From NCBI GenBank assembly GCA_027922465.2, contig BQMF02000066.1:558001-622000 (forward strand): 64,000 nucleotides of DNA, given 5' to 3'. How positions within the stretch are numbered: position 1 is the first letter of the stretch; every line of letters begins with the position of its first letter. Of the stretch, positions 11,588-23,236 are shown one piece after another. Source of the stretch: Turritopsis dohrnii (Eukaryota; Cnidaria; Hydrozoa; Anthoathecata; Oceaniidae). Below the pieces are notes generated by a model. The model did no database searches, had not been told where the DNA came from, and saw nothing but the letters and a program-made list of their open reading frames with translations. A program made the translations under genes and the position numbers.

Positions 11588-11692
11588 TTTTGGATTTCTG
11601 CGAAAGCAAGAAATACATTAAAACTGGCTTTGTTTTTTTTGGATTTCTGCGAAAGCAAGAAATACATTAAAACCGGCTTTGTTTTTTTTTTT
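11588..11692 (+). repeat. Short tandem duplication (two copies, about 50 bp)
   Basis: GGATTTCTGCGAAAGCAAGA plus following bases occurs twice back to back (about 11590 and 11640). A following block, CTGCTGTCCAAACCTAG.GG, recurs at about 12693. Confidence 0.7.
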
Positions 11693-12107
11693 CTGCTGTC
11701 CAAACCTAGTGGTTTTTTGAAATTTCGTGCGTACGTTTACATGCATTCATCACGTCCATGCGGAAAGCCATTTTTTCGTAGCACGTGGTCTCTTCCACGA
11801 GAAATTTCTGGCGACTGGTTGTAATTGCGGTAAGAAAGAAATCGAAAACTCTCTTCTCTAACGTCGGTATTTGAAACTTCTATCCTTTGGTAGGCTTTTC
11901 TTAGTGCTTATTTATCCACCATTTGCTTAATTTAGGCTTATTATATCCGGGGGCATCAGAGTAAAAGTGAGGTCTGTGTCTGTGTGAGATTTGCCAGGAA
12001 GCCCCTAGCTGATCCTAGCTTCCTAGGTTATTCCAGCTTATCCTAGCTAATCCTAGCTGACCAAGCAAAGCATTGAGGCAAACTTGAGAAATACCTAAAA
12101 AATCATC

Positions 12108-13517
12108 AAAGTCGTTCATATATCATAGTGAAACTTTTTAAAAGCTAAATTTTTAAATGCTTGGTAGCACTAGCTTAGTTAGGTAGATACGTAGTTAGTT
12201 TAAAACATAGTATTTCTGATGAATTTTTCGCTTTTACTTTGTTTCTTAATTTTTTTTTTTCGAAATCGTATGTGTTTTTTTTTTCTTTTCGCTCTTACAT
12301 CGTTTCTTTTTAAAAAAACATATAAAATGTGTATCCATGGTTACGATTCGCACCTTATGCGTATTTCTTTTCTTTGTATGTAAAAGCTTCTGTTGTTTTA
12401 GTTAAGTCCTATTTACACTTTTTAAAAGGTAAATTGCCATTATCCCTGGAAATGAACAAAAGTTGACAAACTTTCTAGCGGGATTAACTATTATAGTTCT
12501 ATTTTGGATCTATAGTATATATCAGTTATGCTTTCATGGATTCCTAGGGAGTGTGTGTGATCAAAAATGTGATGTTGTAGTAGAAGCCATTCAACGTTCA
12601 AATTTCAAGAGTGTCACTAGTCTTTCATTTTTCATACTTCAGCTGGGTTTCGCAGAAATCCTTATGCCTACAAGGGCATCTTGTTTTTTTTCTGCTGTCC
12701 AAACCTAGCGGTTTTTTGAAATTTCGTGTGTGCCTTTACATGAAAACTACCAAAACATTTTTTGTGTAAGTATTTTAGTGTTTTGCCATATTTTCACGAA
12801 AAAACAGACATTTATCCCACTAAAACACAATGGAGAACTTCAGTTCCACCAAATTCGAAGCATCACGTGTGATTTTAAAAGTTTGTTGTTGGTGACGTCT
12901 TGGGCTTCGAAGCTCTCTTGCAGTTAAAAAAATTTATCGAAGTCGTTCATAGTTAAACTTTGTTTAGCTATGTTTTTAAATGCTTGGTAGCTAGCCTAGG
13001 TAGGTAGATACGCAGTTAGTTTAAAACATAGTATTTCTGATGAATTTTTCGCTTTTACTTTGTTTCTTAAATTTTTTTCGAAAAAGTTTGTGTTTTTTTT
13101 CTTTTCGCTCTTACTTACATAGTTTTTAAAAAAAACAAAAAACTGTCATATAAAATGCGTATCCATGGTTACGATTCGCACTTCATGCGTATTTCTTTTC
13201 TTTGTATGTAAAAGCTTCTGTTGTTTTTAGTTAAGCCCTGTTTACACTTTTTAAAAGTTAAATTGCCATCATCCATGGAAATGAACAAAAGTAGACAAAC
13301 TTTCTAGCGGGATTAACTATTATAGTTCTATTTTGGATCTATAGTATATATCAGTTATGCTTTCATGGATTCCTAGGGAGTGTGTGTGATCAAAAATGTG
13401 ATGTTGTATTGTAGAAGTCATTCAATTTTGAAATTTCAAGAATGTCACTAGTCTTTCATTTTTCATACTTCCGCTGGTTTCGCAGAAATCCTTATGCCTT
13501 CAAGGGCATCTTGTTGA
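12108..13517 (+). repeat. Direct duplication, two copies about 825 bp apart
   Basis: Copy 1 (about 12108-12690) and copy 2 (about 12929-13517) share many blocks in order: TTTTTAAATGCTTGGTAG, GTAGATACG.AGTTAGTTT, TATCCATGGTTACGATTCGC, and an end CAAGGGCATCTTGTT. Copy 2 has small indels, so the ORF seen in copy 1 (12463-12708) is broken there and is not a gene. The 12690-12750 part of copy 1 is also related to 11690-11745. Confidence 0.75.
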
Positions 13518-14790
13518 AAGGTATATTAGCATCAGTGTGCTTTAGGCCTCAGAGATAACAAAAAAGTAGCAAAGTTTTGTTAATATTTTCATCTGTTAAA
13601 GTGTAGATCTATTTGGTTTGCATATTGCAAGTTGGTTTTTGAAATACCGCCAGGCTCCCTAAAAACTGATTTTGTCGAAATATTTAAGCATATAACTTTG
13701 CCTCATGTCAGATCCCAAATCAACCAAAACATTTATTTTCGGCCAAAACTTGTTTTCGTTTCCGTTGTTAATGTATAGCTTGCTGTCTGAACAAATTGGA
13801 ATGCTTGAGCGCAGGGGCATTTTTAGCTAAAGCTACATGCTAGTATTATTAATACTGTGGAAATGTTAATAGTTGTTCATCAGTTTAGTATGTCATAATT
13901 ACGATATAGTTTTCGAACAGATGGCAAAGAAAATATGAAAAAATCTCCCAATAAGAAAACATAACAGAATAGGGGGAAGTGAGTTTTGAAATAAGTAATC
14001 ACAAGGGATCTTAATGGATCTCAATCTACTAGTTTTAATGAGATTATATGTAAATGTTCAATGAGGAATATCATTTATTGGATATGGAAACTTACTTTTG
14101 ACAGTTGAAACATTATACTCAGGCTATTTTGTCATCCTTTCATTTCCTAAACGTTTTCCTTACTAACTATACACAAAAACATCTCGAAATGATTTCGAAT
14201 CAGTTTGTTCAATAACTCTGGAAGTTGAATGATGAGAATCAACAAAATCGAATTAAATTTCGCTGTGATGGCAATGCCAAGAAAAATTCCTTTTCCCAAT
14301 TGTGGTATTTACTTTGGAATACAATCAGACGTTGGTGGAGCAAAGCTATTTTCATTTTTTGTGCCAGGAATACTAAAAGAACCAAAAGAACAAGTATTTC
14401 GGATGAAACGCCTAAGTTATCGTTGAAACTTAATATCTGAACAATGTATTATGTGCAATTTATAAATTTAAAGAGAGTTTATCGTTTAGATATTGATTGA
14501 TGCAGCTGTTTTAGCATAAAAAACAGGAAGGTACTGAATATGAAAACAACAACTAAACACTATATACTATATAGTTTAGTACAAAGCTAGCAATATTTAG
14601 GTGTTTCTACCGACTTGATTGATAGAAACTGCAAATATATTCCTGTTTGCTTTTAATAGGAACAATGATATATAAAGCCATAACAGGAAACAATTAAATA
14701 ACTGATTTAGTACGTTCAAACAGTCCGCTTCTCTGGGAGCCTTCGTAAAAGCAACAAAACATACTAATAAATAGACATAAAAGAAGAAAC
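13518..14790. other. Spacer upstream of the GPCR gene
   Basis: No gene recognised. Two short overlapping ORFs at 14225-14440 have no family resemblance. This region should hold the promoter and 5' UTR of the GPCR, but I cannot point to a core promoter motif. Confidence 0.4.
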
Positions 14791-15618
14791 ATGAAAAAAG
14801 ATTTGATTAAAGGATCACTTTTTCTCGTCTATTTGCCTATGCTGCTCTCAATTTCAATGTTTTTGGATTTCTGTATAGTTATCACGATAATACTAAAACG
14901 AACATTCCACACGAAAAGAATGTTCATCATTGGATACTTATGCACAGTTGATGTCTTTAACAGCTGCTGTAAATTAGTAGTTCACATCTCTGACAAAGAT
15001 GTAAAAACATATGTTCAATCTGGCATACATGCATTATCGGTGGCTTCTTGGTTCCTAACGCTCGTTCTTGTCATCGAGAGATATATTAGTATAGCTTATC
15101 CACTTAAATATTTGATAATTTTAACACAAAGACGATTCAAATTGCTCTTAGTATTTCCATGGATTCCTGCCGCGCTGATGCTTGTTGAAAAAAGCATGGA
15201 TGTAAAGATATATTTTATTTATATTGGCTTTTTTGGCCTTATCTTCGCTATCCTCTACTCTGTGATAGTAATCTACATTGGCAGACGCATCAAAGCTATT
15301 GTGAAGAAGCATAAAAAAGATATTTCCTCGTTGAAAACCAAATTTGGGATAGAACAAGAAAGACTTAGTTTACGATCAAAAGCAAGAAAGACAGTTACTG
15401 AAATCATGCAATTTAGCTACTTGACAATGGTATTTGTGGTTGTAATTGGTATTAATGCATTTCTACTCCCTCTGCTTGTGGATCAAATAATAGCCATAAT
15501 TCTAGAATTTACATTTGTATCATATTTGATTGTGAACCCAATATTAGTGTTCGTGACGCAATCGGAACTTAGAAGAGCAATGCTAAAAGCATTAAAACTG
15601 AACGGGAAATGTGCCTAA
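14791..15618 (+). CDS. Class A (rhodopsin-like) G protein-coupled receptor, orphan
   Basis: An intact, intronless frame of 275 residues. Seven hydrophobic segments can be followed: about 8-34, 44-66, 77-99, 118-136, 143-166, 203-228 and 234-256. The DRY motif at the end of TM3 reads ERY in VIERYISIAYPLKY. The TM7 motif is NPILVF, where NPxxY is expected, so the Tyr is lost. The third intracellular loop is long and basic (KAIVKKHKKD..RSKARKTV). The extracellular N-terminus is only a few residues and TM1 begins almost at once. This compact, single-exon form is common among expanded cnidarian class A receptors. The ligand cannot be told. The start is the first ATG of the frame (AAAC ATG A), about 30 bases after a stop-rich leader. 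I found no sign of decay. Confidence 0.85.
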   Translation: MKKDLIKGSLFLVYLPMLLSISMFLDFCIVITIILKRTFHTKRMFIIGYLCTVDVFNSCCKLVVHISDKDVKTYVQSGIHALSVASWFLTLVLVIERYISIAYPLKYLIILTQRRFKLLLVFPWIPAALMLVEKSMDVKIYFIYIGFFGLIFAILYSVIVIYIGRRIKAIVKKHKKDISSLKTKFGIEQERLSLRSKARKTVTEIMQFSYLTMVFVVVIGINAFLLPLLVDQIIAIILEFTFVSYLIVNPILVFVTQSELRRAMLKALKLNGKCA

Positions 15619-16979
15619 AGAACGAACTGCATAAATTAATATATTTCATAGTTAAACTTTTGCAGTATTTTAGTTGTCTACCGTTTAAATTATATACAAT
15701 TGCCAAAACATTATGTCATTTTAGGGAAGTTCAATTGTTATATTCTGTTGTAAATCTTTATAAATGAATAACTTGGAGGTGGACCATTTTAAAAGATTTT
15801 ATGCACTTGTCGAGGTAAAGAGGAGCTTTCCTGAGAGTCCGCATCGAATCTTGTTTCATAGTTTCATTGCATTTCTGATATTGTTTTTTAACGACCAATA
15901 TGTATACATAAGATAGAACGAATTTATTTATGCAAATGTACATATCCTGTTGAAATATTTGTCAATAATAATAACAACTGATTAGCTCTGGTTTAATTTC
16001 ATCCAAAAAATATAGAAGAGTCAATTCTTTATGTACAATGCTAGCTGAAGTAAATTGTTGGTCTTTTCCGTTTTAGTATAAAAGTCTCATAGATTTGCCT
16101 TATTAAATTTTCTCAAAACTTTTCTTCGAGCAGGTGAAAAATTACTAAATTGTTTGCGTTGATAGAACAATCAGAAAATCGTTTAACAAAAATTATAAGA
16201 TAAACATGGCGAAAATGAATATTTTCAGTAAAACTGTCAGTAAAAGTATCCTAAGAGGAAGTTATGGCCACCTCCACAACATGTCAAACATCATATCATC
16301 TCGAAACATTGGAGGATGTTTAGAGCATCACCTGTGGGAGATTATGTAAATTATACAGCTCATAAAAAAGAATAAAAACACACTAAACGGAAAAGACTTT
16401 GATAAACATGTAACTTAGAAATGACACATTGTAAGTATGACGTTGAATTGACGGAAAAGACCTTTAAAGGGAATGTACGGTCTAAATATAGTGTGGTAAA
16501 CATCAGACGATAACCTCTCGATGTTGAGGTCGAAAATAAAGGATATTTTAAGAAAGAATATTTTTTCATCTTTTCTTTCTTATCCAAATATGAAGCTTCT
16601 GGTGATTCTATTTGTCATTAAATTGTTTGCCCGAATTGATATTTGTGGTAAACGTTTACTTTAATCTTTTATTTAAAAGGACATGCCTTAAATTTAATAA
16701 ATGTTTTTATCTGTACTGTACCTGGAACATGTTTATCAGCCTTTGCCATATCTCTTTATGAAGTTTTGAATTTGAATAAACACGCAATTGATAAAATGAA
16801 CAGCGGCTAAATATGCTAACTATGCAAATAACGTAATAATCTGGTTTTGCAACACCATTCTGTATTAAAAAGTTAACTAGTGATTTAAAAGTCTTTACAC
16901 TTTAAATTATGCATATTCTGAGAAAATAATAGTTTTTTTTTATAAAGAACAACAATATCTTCTCTTTTACATAACTTAA
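15619..16979. other. Spacer downstream of the GPCR
   Basis: No gene, repeat or RNA recognised. The sequence is AT-rich with short spurious frames only. Confidence 0.45.
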
Positions 16980-17971
16980 GGATAGTCCATACCCTCCTAA
17001 GCATGATTTCAGTTTTTCCCTGATAATTTGAAATGTGTTGATTTTTTCTTATCAAAAGTATATATTTTCTGAATCCCTATTTAATTATCTGTCTAATGAT
17101 CCATATTTTGTTTATTAAAAATGAAAAAAAACAGGAATTAGAAGAAAAAAAGTAAAATTTAGAACGCATTGAATTAAAAAGTTCCAACTCCCCTCCATTA
17201 CACTTTCTTTCAAACAAATTGCACTTTTGAAATCCATAATCATTTGTCGAAAAAAGTTTGCCACAGTTTTTTTTAAAACTCATTACTTCCAAAAATATAA
17301 AGCTTTTTGTTCATGACCCTATAAAAACGTTGATTCTTTAACTTCAACTCTCCCTCACGGGGCGAATTTTGATTCTTTTCAAAATATGTGGCAAACTTTT
17401 TTGCGCAAAGGCCAACTGAACAAAATGAAAAAACCCGCATGGTTATATCTCGTTCGCAAGGGGAGTTGGAACTCTTTAAATGTTGGTCATCAAGCTAAAA
17501 TTACTTTCAGAGAAAATCACATTTAAATATTTTTTCTTCTTCCATCGCTTGTGTAAACAAAATTGAATAGCGATCAAATTCTATTGTGAATGTGAGATGT
17601 TGGAAAGTATGAAAAGTTAAAAAGGTAGAAAACTATTTCATTGAATAATGATAGTGTGTATAATTATACAGAAAACCACCTGGTTTTATTTTTAACGATA
17701 ATAAAGCAAAATATTGAATACGAAAAGTAAACAAAGCCGAAAAAGTATGTATGGCGTCATGCATGTGCGTATATTCTCTTTTATTTCACCGAAAGATTAA
17801 TTACTTGTGTAAACAAAGATTTTTTTGCCTTTTGGCTTTTGCTAATAACTCTATGGTTATTTGGAATTTTAAAATTCTGATTGCAGAATCTGTTTTTAAA
17901 TAAAAAATTGAAAGGAAATATTGAAAAAAATTTTTTTCAAAAAAATTCACCTCGGAGGGTATGGACTATAC
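16980..17971. mobile_element. Outer element with TTAA target duplication (piggyBac-like, non-autonomous)
   Basis: The left end reads TTAA-GGATAGTCCATACCCTCC and the right end is its reverse complement, GGAGGGTATGGACTATAC-TTAA. The TTAA pairs lie at 16976-16979 and 17972-17975. A TTAA duplication is characteristic of the piggyBac superfamily. There is no transposase, so it is non-autonomous. A second TTAA element is inserted inside. Confidence 0.65.
17178..17475. mobile_element. Inner MITE with TTAA target duplication, nested in the 16980-17971 element
   Basis: Flanked by TTAA at 17174-17177 and 17476-17479, with terminal inverted repeats A(A/G)AGTTCCAACTCCCC. Length 298 bp and no ORF. Its TIRs differ from those of the host element, so it is a different family with the same target preference. 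Confidence 0.7.
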
Positions 17972-18022
17972 TTAATTTAGGTACTTTCGCTACAATATGT
18001 GTGAGAGTAATATAAAGGTAGC

Positions 18023-18483
18023 AGGTTTCAATATGAACCAGGCTTATCTGAAAATGAAAAATATCTATATATCAATAGCTGCTCAAGTAGCGGCGAAGAT
18101 TATGAAGAAAAATGTTAGTGGAGTGGATGAGCTAGTAACTGATTAGTGCTGTTGCGGTCACTGAGATCAAGTTCCCAATAGGTAATAGGAATTGGAAGAG
18201 GTATAAGAAGAATCATCCCGTCATGTGTCATCAAAATCATAAGGGGCAAATTTCTCGAAGAAATTGGCGTGTACACAGGCTTTATGATAGGCAACACTAC
18301 TGACGTTGTAACAATATTAGCTACTGCTGGTAAGGATAAAGATAGATAATGAAGCCTTAACATTTTGTATTTTTCTTAATATATAATATTACTTCACGTG
18401 GTACTCGCTCTTTAGGTGCCAATTTTGGATGTAAAAACGTGTTTCTACCAACAGATCCACTCACAACAGCTCTTTTCATAGAA
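18023..18483 (+). pseudogene. P2X7 C-terminal-domain-like (P2RX7_C) gene fragment
   Basis: Three coding pieces on the plus strand. 18023-18118 encodes RFQYEPGLSE plus an acidic Ser-rich tail, like the start of many invertebrate proteins of this type. 18182-18329 encodes GRGIRRIIPSCVIKIIR, then EEIGVYTGF; this matches the end of the cytoplasmic ballast domain of P2X7 (R.IPSCV...IR..FP...G.YTGF). It ends at a donor GTAAGG in phase 1. 18416-18483 begins at a phase-1 acceptor (CTCTTTAG) and encodes ANFGCKNVFLPTDPLTTALF. The Cys-rich middle of the domain is missing and a TAG closes the first piece, so the locus is degenerate. The last piece stops exactly where a SINE begins. Domain assignment is from memory of the family, moderate certainty. 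Confidence 0.5.
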
Positions 18484-18753
18484 GTAAGTAACGAGAGTTT
18501 TTAGTCCTTTGGCTTTCATCCGTAATGGTTGGTTGTTCTGCCCGTCGGCTTGCAACTATTAGTTGACTTACCGCCAGAGATACGCATAGAATTGCTCTAA
18601 CTTGCCCAAAGGCCAGTGTGCAGTCAGTCAATGGCTCCTAATGGGCTGACACGCTGCTTTTAAAGCGCATCGTATTGAGAAACGACATGACTGGACCCGA
18701 ACACGGGTCGCAGCGGTCGCATTCAAAGGTACTAACCACTACACCATCGCTGC
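18484..18753 (-). mobile_element. tRNA-derived SINE, copy 1
   Basis: Read on the minus strand it begins GCAGCGATGGTGTAGTGGTT, with a pol III A box (TGGTGTAGTGG) and a B box near 18690 (GTTCGGGTCC). A tRNA-unrelated body follows, with a short (TTAC)n 3' tail at the left edge. It is about 90% like the copy at 52586-52883. The tail GTAAGTAA on the plus strand abuts the preceding coding piece. Confidence 0.85.
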
Positions 18754-19761
18754 ACAAACCATAAAAACCTTAGAAACCTTCAGCATTTCATCTTGAAAGT
18801 CAAAGTTTTTATCCACTTTTACAGACTTTTTTTTTTAAAAAAATGTGTTTGTTTTAGGAAGAATGTCTCTATTTGATGACGCAGTTTTCCGTTTTCTTTC
18901 CTTTTCTTTGTAGGAAATATGGTGAACTGGTCTACGAAACAATTTTTGTTTTTACTTTTACCTCACTCAGTCGAGCCTTCCAACCGAAATCAAAACTCGA
19001 ATCCATTTGTCACAAAGTTTTCTATTTGATTGTAGTACAAAAGATTTGTCACGTTTGCCACTTTTAGCCTACAACTGCACACCAAGTAAATTCCGAAAGC
19101 GATTAAACCTATTGTTTTTGGCTTTTAGTAAAATTTCCGTCATCCGTACACGTACAATCAAAGTTTATGTTTGCAATGCAGACCCCAGTAATTTCACTGA
19201 TGAATGCCATACCGTAATTGAAAATGATAGTGCATGGCGCTCTATAAGGCGACATGAATCATTTCACTGTTCACCAGACAACTCTGACACTTAGTCTAAA
19301 TACGTTGCTCTTGAGTTAGCACAGTTGATCAAGCCCATCCATGCTTTGTTCATGTTAAAAATGTCCTGCATATAAACAATGCGTACCACGTCAAAGGCAT
19401 GGCTTTGTCTTAATTAACATGCAGGTAAATCCGGAAGGTCTGGGTACATTATTGGGTTTTTTTGAATCTTCCACAAATTCTGTACTCTTTCAAAAATTTT
19501 TGAATGGAGTTTCCGCGTTTTAAAATACAATAATTACGTCGTAAATGTGTCCAACACTTCTCAAAATCATTGTGACCAACTACTAAGTGATTCCATAACT
19601 TATAATTTCAATTTTTTAGCAATCAGCTGTTAAGTATATTGGAACATGTGCGTTGTACAAAATCCGTACATTCTAAATCCATCCACGATAACGAAGAATA
19701 ACGTTTCATCAGCGAAGACGTTTAACATTTATTTGCCATTGTGCAAAGTTCTTATCACTCA
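18754..19761. other. Spacer, no gene recognised
   Basis: ORFs at 18873-19067 and 19007-19294 overlap in different frames and match no family I know. I treat them as chance. Confidence 0.4.
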
Positions 19762-20890
19762 TTAGTTCAGATTGTGCTGTAAAAGTAAGTAAAACTTTGC
19801 ATTTTCTACTTCTGCTGAGTACAATACAATTACTATTTCCTGAGGACGATTCAGAAATTGGCGACCCTTAAACCAAACTTGGAGGAATTTTAATGAATAA
19901 AGGGACGACCTACAGGATATAATTTCGGCTGGATTATTTTCAGACCTGACAAACTTAATCATAACCTTCTCTTCCATACTACCTAACAAATTTCTAATCC
20001 TATCCACACAACTGTGTATAAAAGTTTTGTAAATTTATCCCACTGTTGTGGATCTGGTGATAGACTACAGTGGAATCTGTCCAACATTCCTGTAAATCTA
20101 AAAACTGGGTTTAACAAATGAATGAATGTCGAGAAAAGTTGAAACAACAAATCGATTCCCAGGAGCTCAAGTTGTAGAATACTGTAGTTTCGGCTCGAGT
20201 TGAAGTCGATCATTTCAAACTTGTTTTTCTTGATCGTTTCACAAATCCCAAATAAAAACATATGCCGATTGCTCTTCTTGAAGCGTCACCAAACGCATGT
20301 ACTCTGTACGGATAAAATGACCTTTTCCATCATTATACAAAGACAACCTGCCCACTGTTATCTCACTTTGCATTTCTTAATTCATTTCTTATAATCTCAA
20401 AAGATTGTTACTTATCTTTTCATCCTGACTTCTGTTTTTCAAACAAATTTCAAGAAACAGCACTTTCAATTTTAAGACTACGGGTTTAATAATCCCTAAA
20501 AGATCGTAAATCGAAGCAATCACCTTGGTTACCTCACGTTTGGTAGGATGTTCACAATTTTTGGCAAAATTTCTTGAATGTAAATTTATCATTTTGCTCA
20601 TTCCAAAGATTCCAAAATCTTCTGTTTTTTTGTTACCATAATCATAATTATCCTTAGGGTAGTATTCACGGACTGTTAGTATTCTTAATTTTTGTGAATT
20701 TGTTCTAAATCTCCGAAGATAAAAGCCACCCCTTTAACATTCTTTAGAATTTTTGTAAAGTTGAAATGCGTTTTCCTTCTTTGTTTTCTATTGAATTTAA
20801 ATCATTTACATGAAGGGATTCCAGTAATTTTTGTTTAAATTTTTCATAATGTTGCAGTGAGAATAGGATGACCGAATAGGTTTCTGTATA
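19762..20890 (-). pseudogene. BEL/Pao retrotransposon pol fragment (reverse transcriptase to RNase H), decayed
   Basis: On the minus strand, in several frames, the order of BEL/Pao pol is kept. First comes the RT active-site area, reading SLHVNDLNS where YVDD is expected. Then GGFYLRRFRTNSQKL (family pattern GGFNLRKW.SNS), then IASIYDLLGIIKP (family IASIYDPLG...P), then QLELLG and PDPQQWDKF from the RNase H/connection region. Last comes SENNPAEIIS (family ENPADL.SRG). The catalytic YVDD is replaced by HVND and there are many stops and shifts. No LTRs are seen near it. It is a pure relic, unconnected with the integrase relic at 58.4-59.5 kb. Confidence 0.75.
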
Positions 20891-20999
20891 GACGATGTCA
20901 AGTAAATGTTTTCAAAATCTCTAAAATTTTATATTGTTGGCGTTGTAAAACTATAAAAATGTAGTTCGAAATGTCTTTTTTTGATGTCACTACAACCAA

Positions 21000-22080
21000 A
21001 ACCTGTCTGAGCCCTTCCAAATCACATCAGGAGTCCCACAGGGCTCTATCCTGGGCCCTCTTCTCTTCTTGATGATCTTTAATGACCTACCTGACGTCAT
21101 CAAACACTGTCAAATCGTAAAATATGCAGATGATACAGTGTTATACGTTGATGCGAAATCCGGGGATAATATTGCAAAGTTGCTTACAGAAGATCTTGCC
21201 AATGTCTCGAGCTGGTTTGACAAAAATGAACTTATAATGAACTTAAACAAGGGAAAAACCGAAGCACTCCTATTCGGCACCACTAAAAAAGTCAATGCCC
21301 ATCTAAAAGACTTCCAGGTGTACGTTAATGATTGTAGTATTACTGTTACAAAGGAGTACAAGTATCTTGGGGTACCCATTGATAGTACCTTAAATATGAA
21401 TTTGTTTTTTGACTCCTGCTATAAGAAAGCGTCTTCCAGACTAAATCTTCTTGCAAAGCTGAGGTTCATGTTAAATGTTGATGCTGCACGAGCAATCTAC
21501 CATAGTATGATACTTCCAACTTTTACATACTGCGGTCTCCATCTTCTTCAACAAACTTCTTCACAAGAAAAGAAACTAGTATCTTTCCACAAAAGAGCAG
21601 AGAAGATTGTTAGTTCCAAAGAACTTCGATCCGTCAGTAATGCAAACAAAAAGCATGCATGCATCTTTGTTAAATCCTGCTTGGAAAGAGAAGTTGTTGA
21701 TCCATTCATTGACTATTTCAAACTATCCACTCATAGTAAGAATACAAGAAACAATTCAAAGCTTATTGTTCTCCCCGTGATCAAGAGAGAATATGCCAGG
21801 AAAGGTTTTTATTATACAGGAGCGAAAATTTTTAACTCGCTCCCTCTGGAGAGCAGAGCTCTAGAAAATAAAGAATTTGTGCATTTTCTAGATACATTTT
21901 TCAAATTTTAACAGGATTTTAGCAATATTTTAACCTTATTTATATCTATTTATTATACTATGTAAATTATTTTATTTAATTTTATTATTTACTGGACACA
22001 CGTTCATAACAGCTGTAAAGTTGAAATGTTTTTATCCAGAATATATATTCGTAAAACTAAAACTAAACTAAACTAAAACT
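21000..22080 (+). mobile_element. 5'-truncated LINE (CR1/Jockey-like), with 3' UTR and AACTA-type tail
   Basis: Homology begins about 21000 within the RT palm, which is the usual 5' truncation of LINE copies. It runs through the 3' UTR to a simple repeat tail (ACTAAA/ACTAA units, 22050-22080). A target duplication was not found. Confidence 0.7.
21005..21911 (+). pseudogene. LINE reverse transcriptase, C-terminal part
   Basis: An open frame of about 300 residues beginning inside the RT domain: GVPQGSILGPLLF (motif B), then KYADDTVLY with the catalytic Asp pair, then KTEALLFG and YKYLGVPID (motifs D-E). The thumb and C-terminal region follow with LNLLAKLR and FTYCGLHLLQ. The motif B to C spacing and the thumb resemble CR1/Jockey-group LINEs. 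No N-terminal endonuclease or ORF1 is present. The frame is uninterrupted, so the copy is fairly young, but it cannot be functional because it is truncated. Confidence 0.75.
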
Positions 22081-22453
22081 GACAATTGCTACGTTATAGG
22101 CACGAAAGTTGAAACCAGTACCGTATAAACTAGCGTTAATGATGGGCCTGAGACCTGAGTAAGGGTCTGTTACAAAAGTTTTAGCATTTTGTCCATCCAA
22201 CACAATGACTGTATGTTTCCATATTTTTTGAATACCATCCTTGTAGAAATCATGTTTTGGAATTTTGTAAATTCTATTCTAGTTTACTTTCAAAAAACGT
22301 TTGCTTGATATTGTATCATAAGCGTGCTGTTTTTTATATAGCCCTAAGTATCAATTTGTCCGTCCGACATAAAACAAGTACTTTTGTAATAGAACCTTAA
22401 CCGTTTCTTTTTTAGCACTGACATCAAACACAATTCTAATTTTTATGGTAGAT

Positions 22454-22622
22454 ACAATGTAACCTCTAATAGCAAACACTTCTAAAGACCGAATGGAAAT
22501 GGTCGTTGATTGGAGGTGGTCGCTGCAGGGAGGTTTTCTTATGAGAGGTCTTCTTGTGAGAGTTTGACCAATGTTTAAGGGTCGTCGTTGCGCGAAGGTG
22601 GTCGCTATTAGAGGCTACACTA
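22454..22622. mobile_element. Short TA-flanked MITE
   Basis: TIRs GTAACCTCTAATAGC (left) and GCTATTAGAGGCTAC (right) with TA on both sides; about 165 bp, no ORF. Internal GGTCGC/GCGACC-type steps resemble the 29448-30653 element. Confidence 0.6.
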
Positions 22623-23236
22623 GTCCTATAACAGGTCGATGAGGTAAATAAGTGTAACCAACACAAACGTCTTTCCGTGCTTGTTCAATCATACTAAGCT
22701 TGATTTTTTCATTCAAAATTTTGTTGTACTTACGTAATAATTCAGGATCATTTTAAATTAAGTAAATTCCGAAGAAAACAACTTCTTCGTCTAAAATCTC
22801 TGCTTGCGCTTTTAATACGTGTGTACTAGTAACCAAATTTGTAGATAAACTGGCATTGTTCCAGGAATTAATTTATAACCTTTCCTTAAATTACGTTAAG
22901 TCTGTATGTAATATCGAAGTTCTTCACGCCTTGGTTAAACGCCCGTTATTGCTAACTTTCAATTTTTCAGTTGGAAATAAGGAAGTTCAGAGCACGACAT
23001 TTAGTTTTGGAAGATATATCGCTAGTTTCAAACCAACTACATTTACTACAATGCAGAAAGGGTCCATTCCACTCAAATAAATAAATATATTATTCGTTTT
23101 AACGCGCCCTCTCACCAATAATTATAACATTAGTGCATCTTGGGAGCAAAACAATGCTAAAACATTTACGTCAACAAGACCAAAAATTAGTGGAATTAGT
23201 TTTACAGATGCAATAACATAACAACAATATAACTTA

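Noticed and set aside
12463..12708. 81-codon ORF with hydrophobic start
   Set aside because: The duplicated copy at about 13290-13517 has indels that break the frame, and nothing similar to a known protein is seen.
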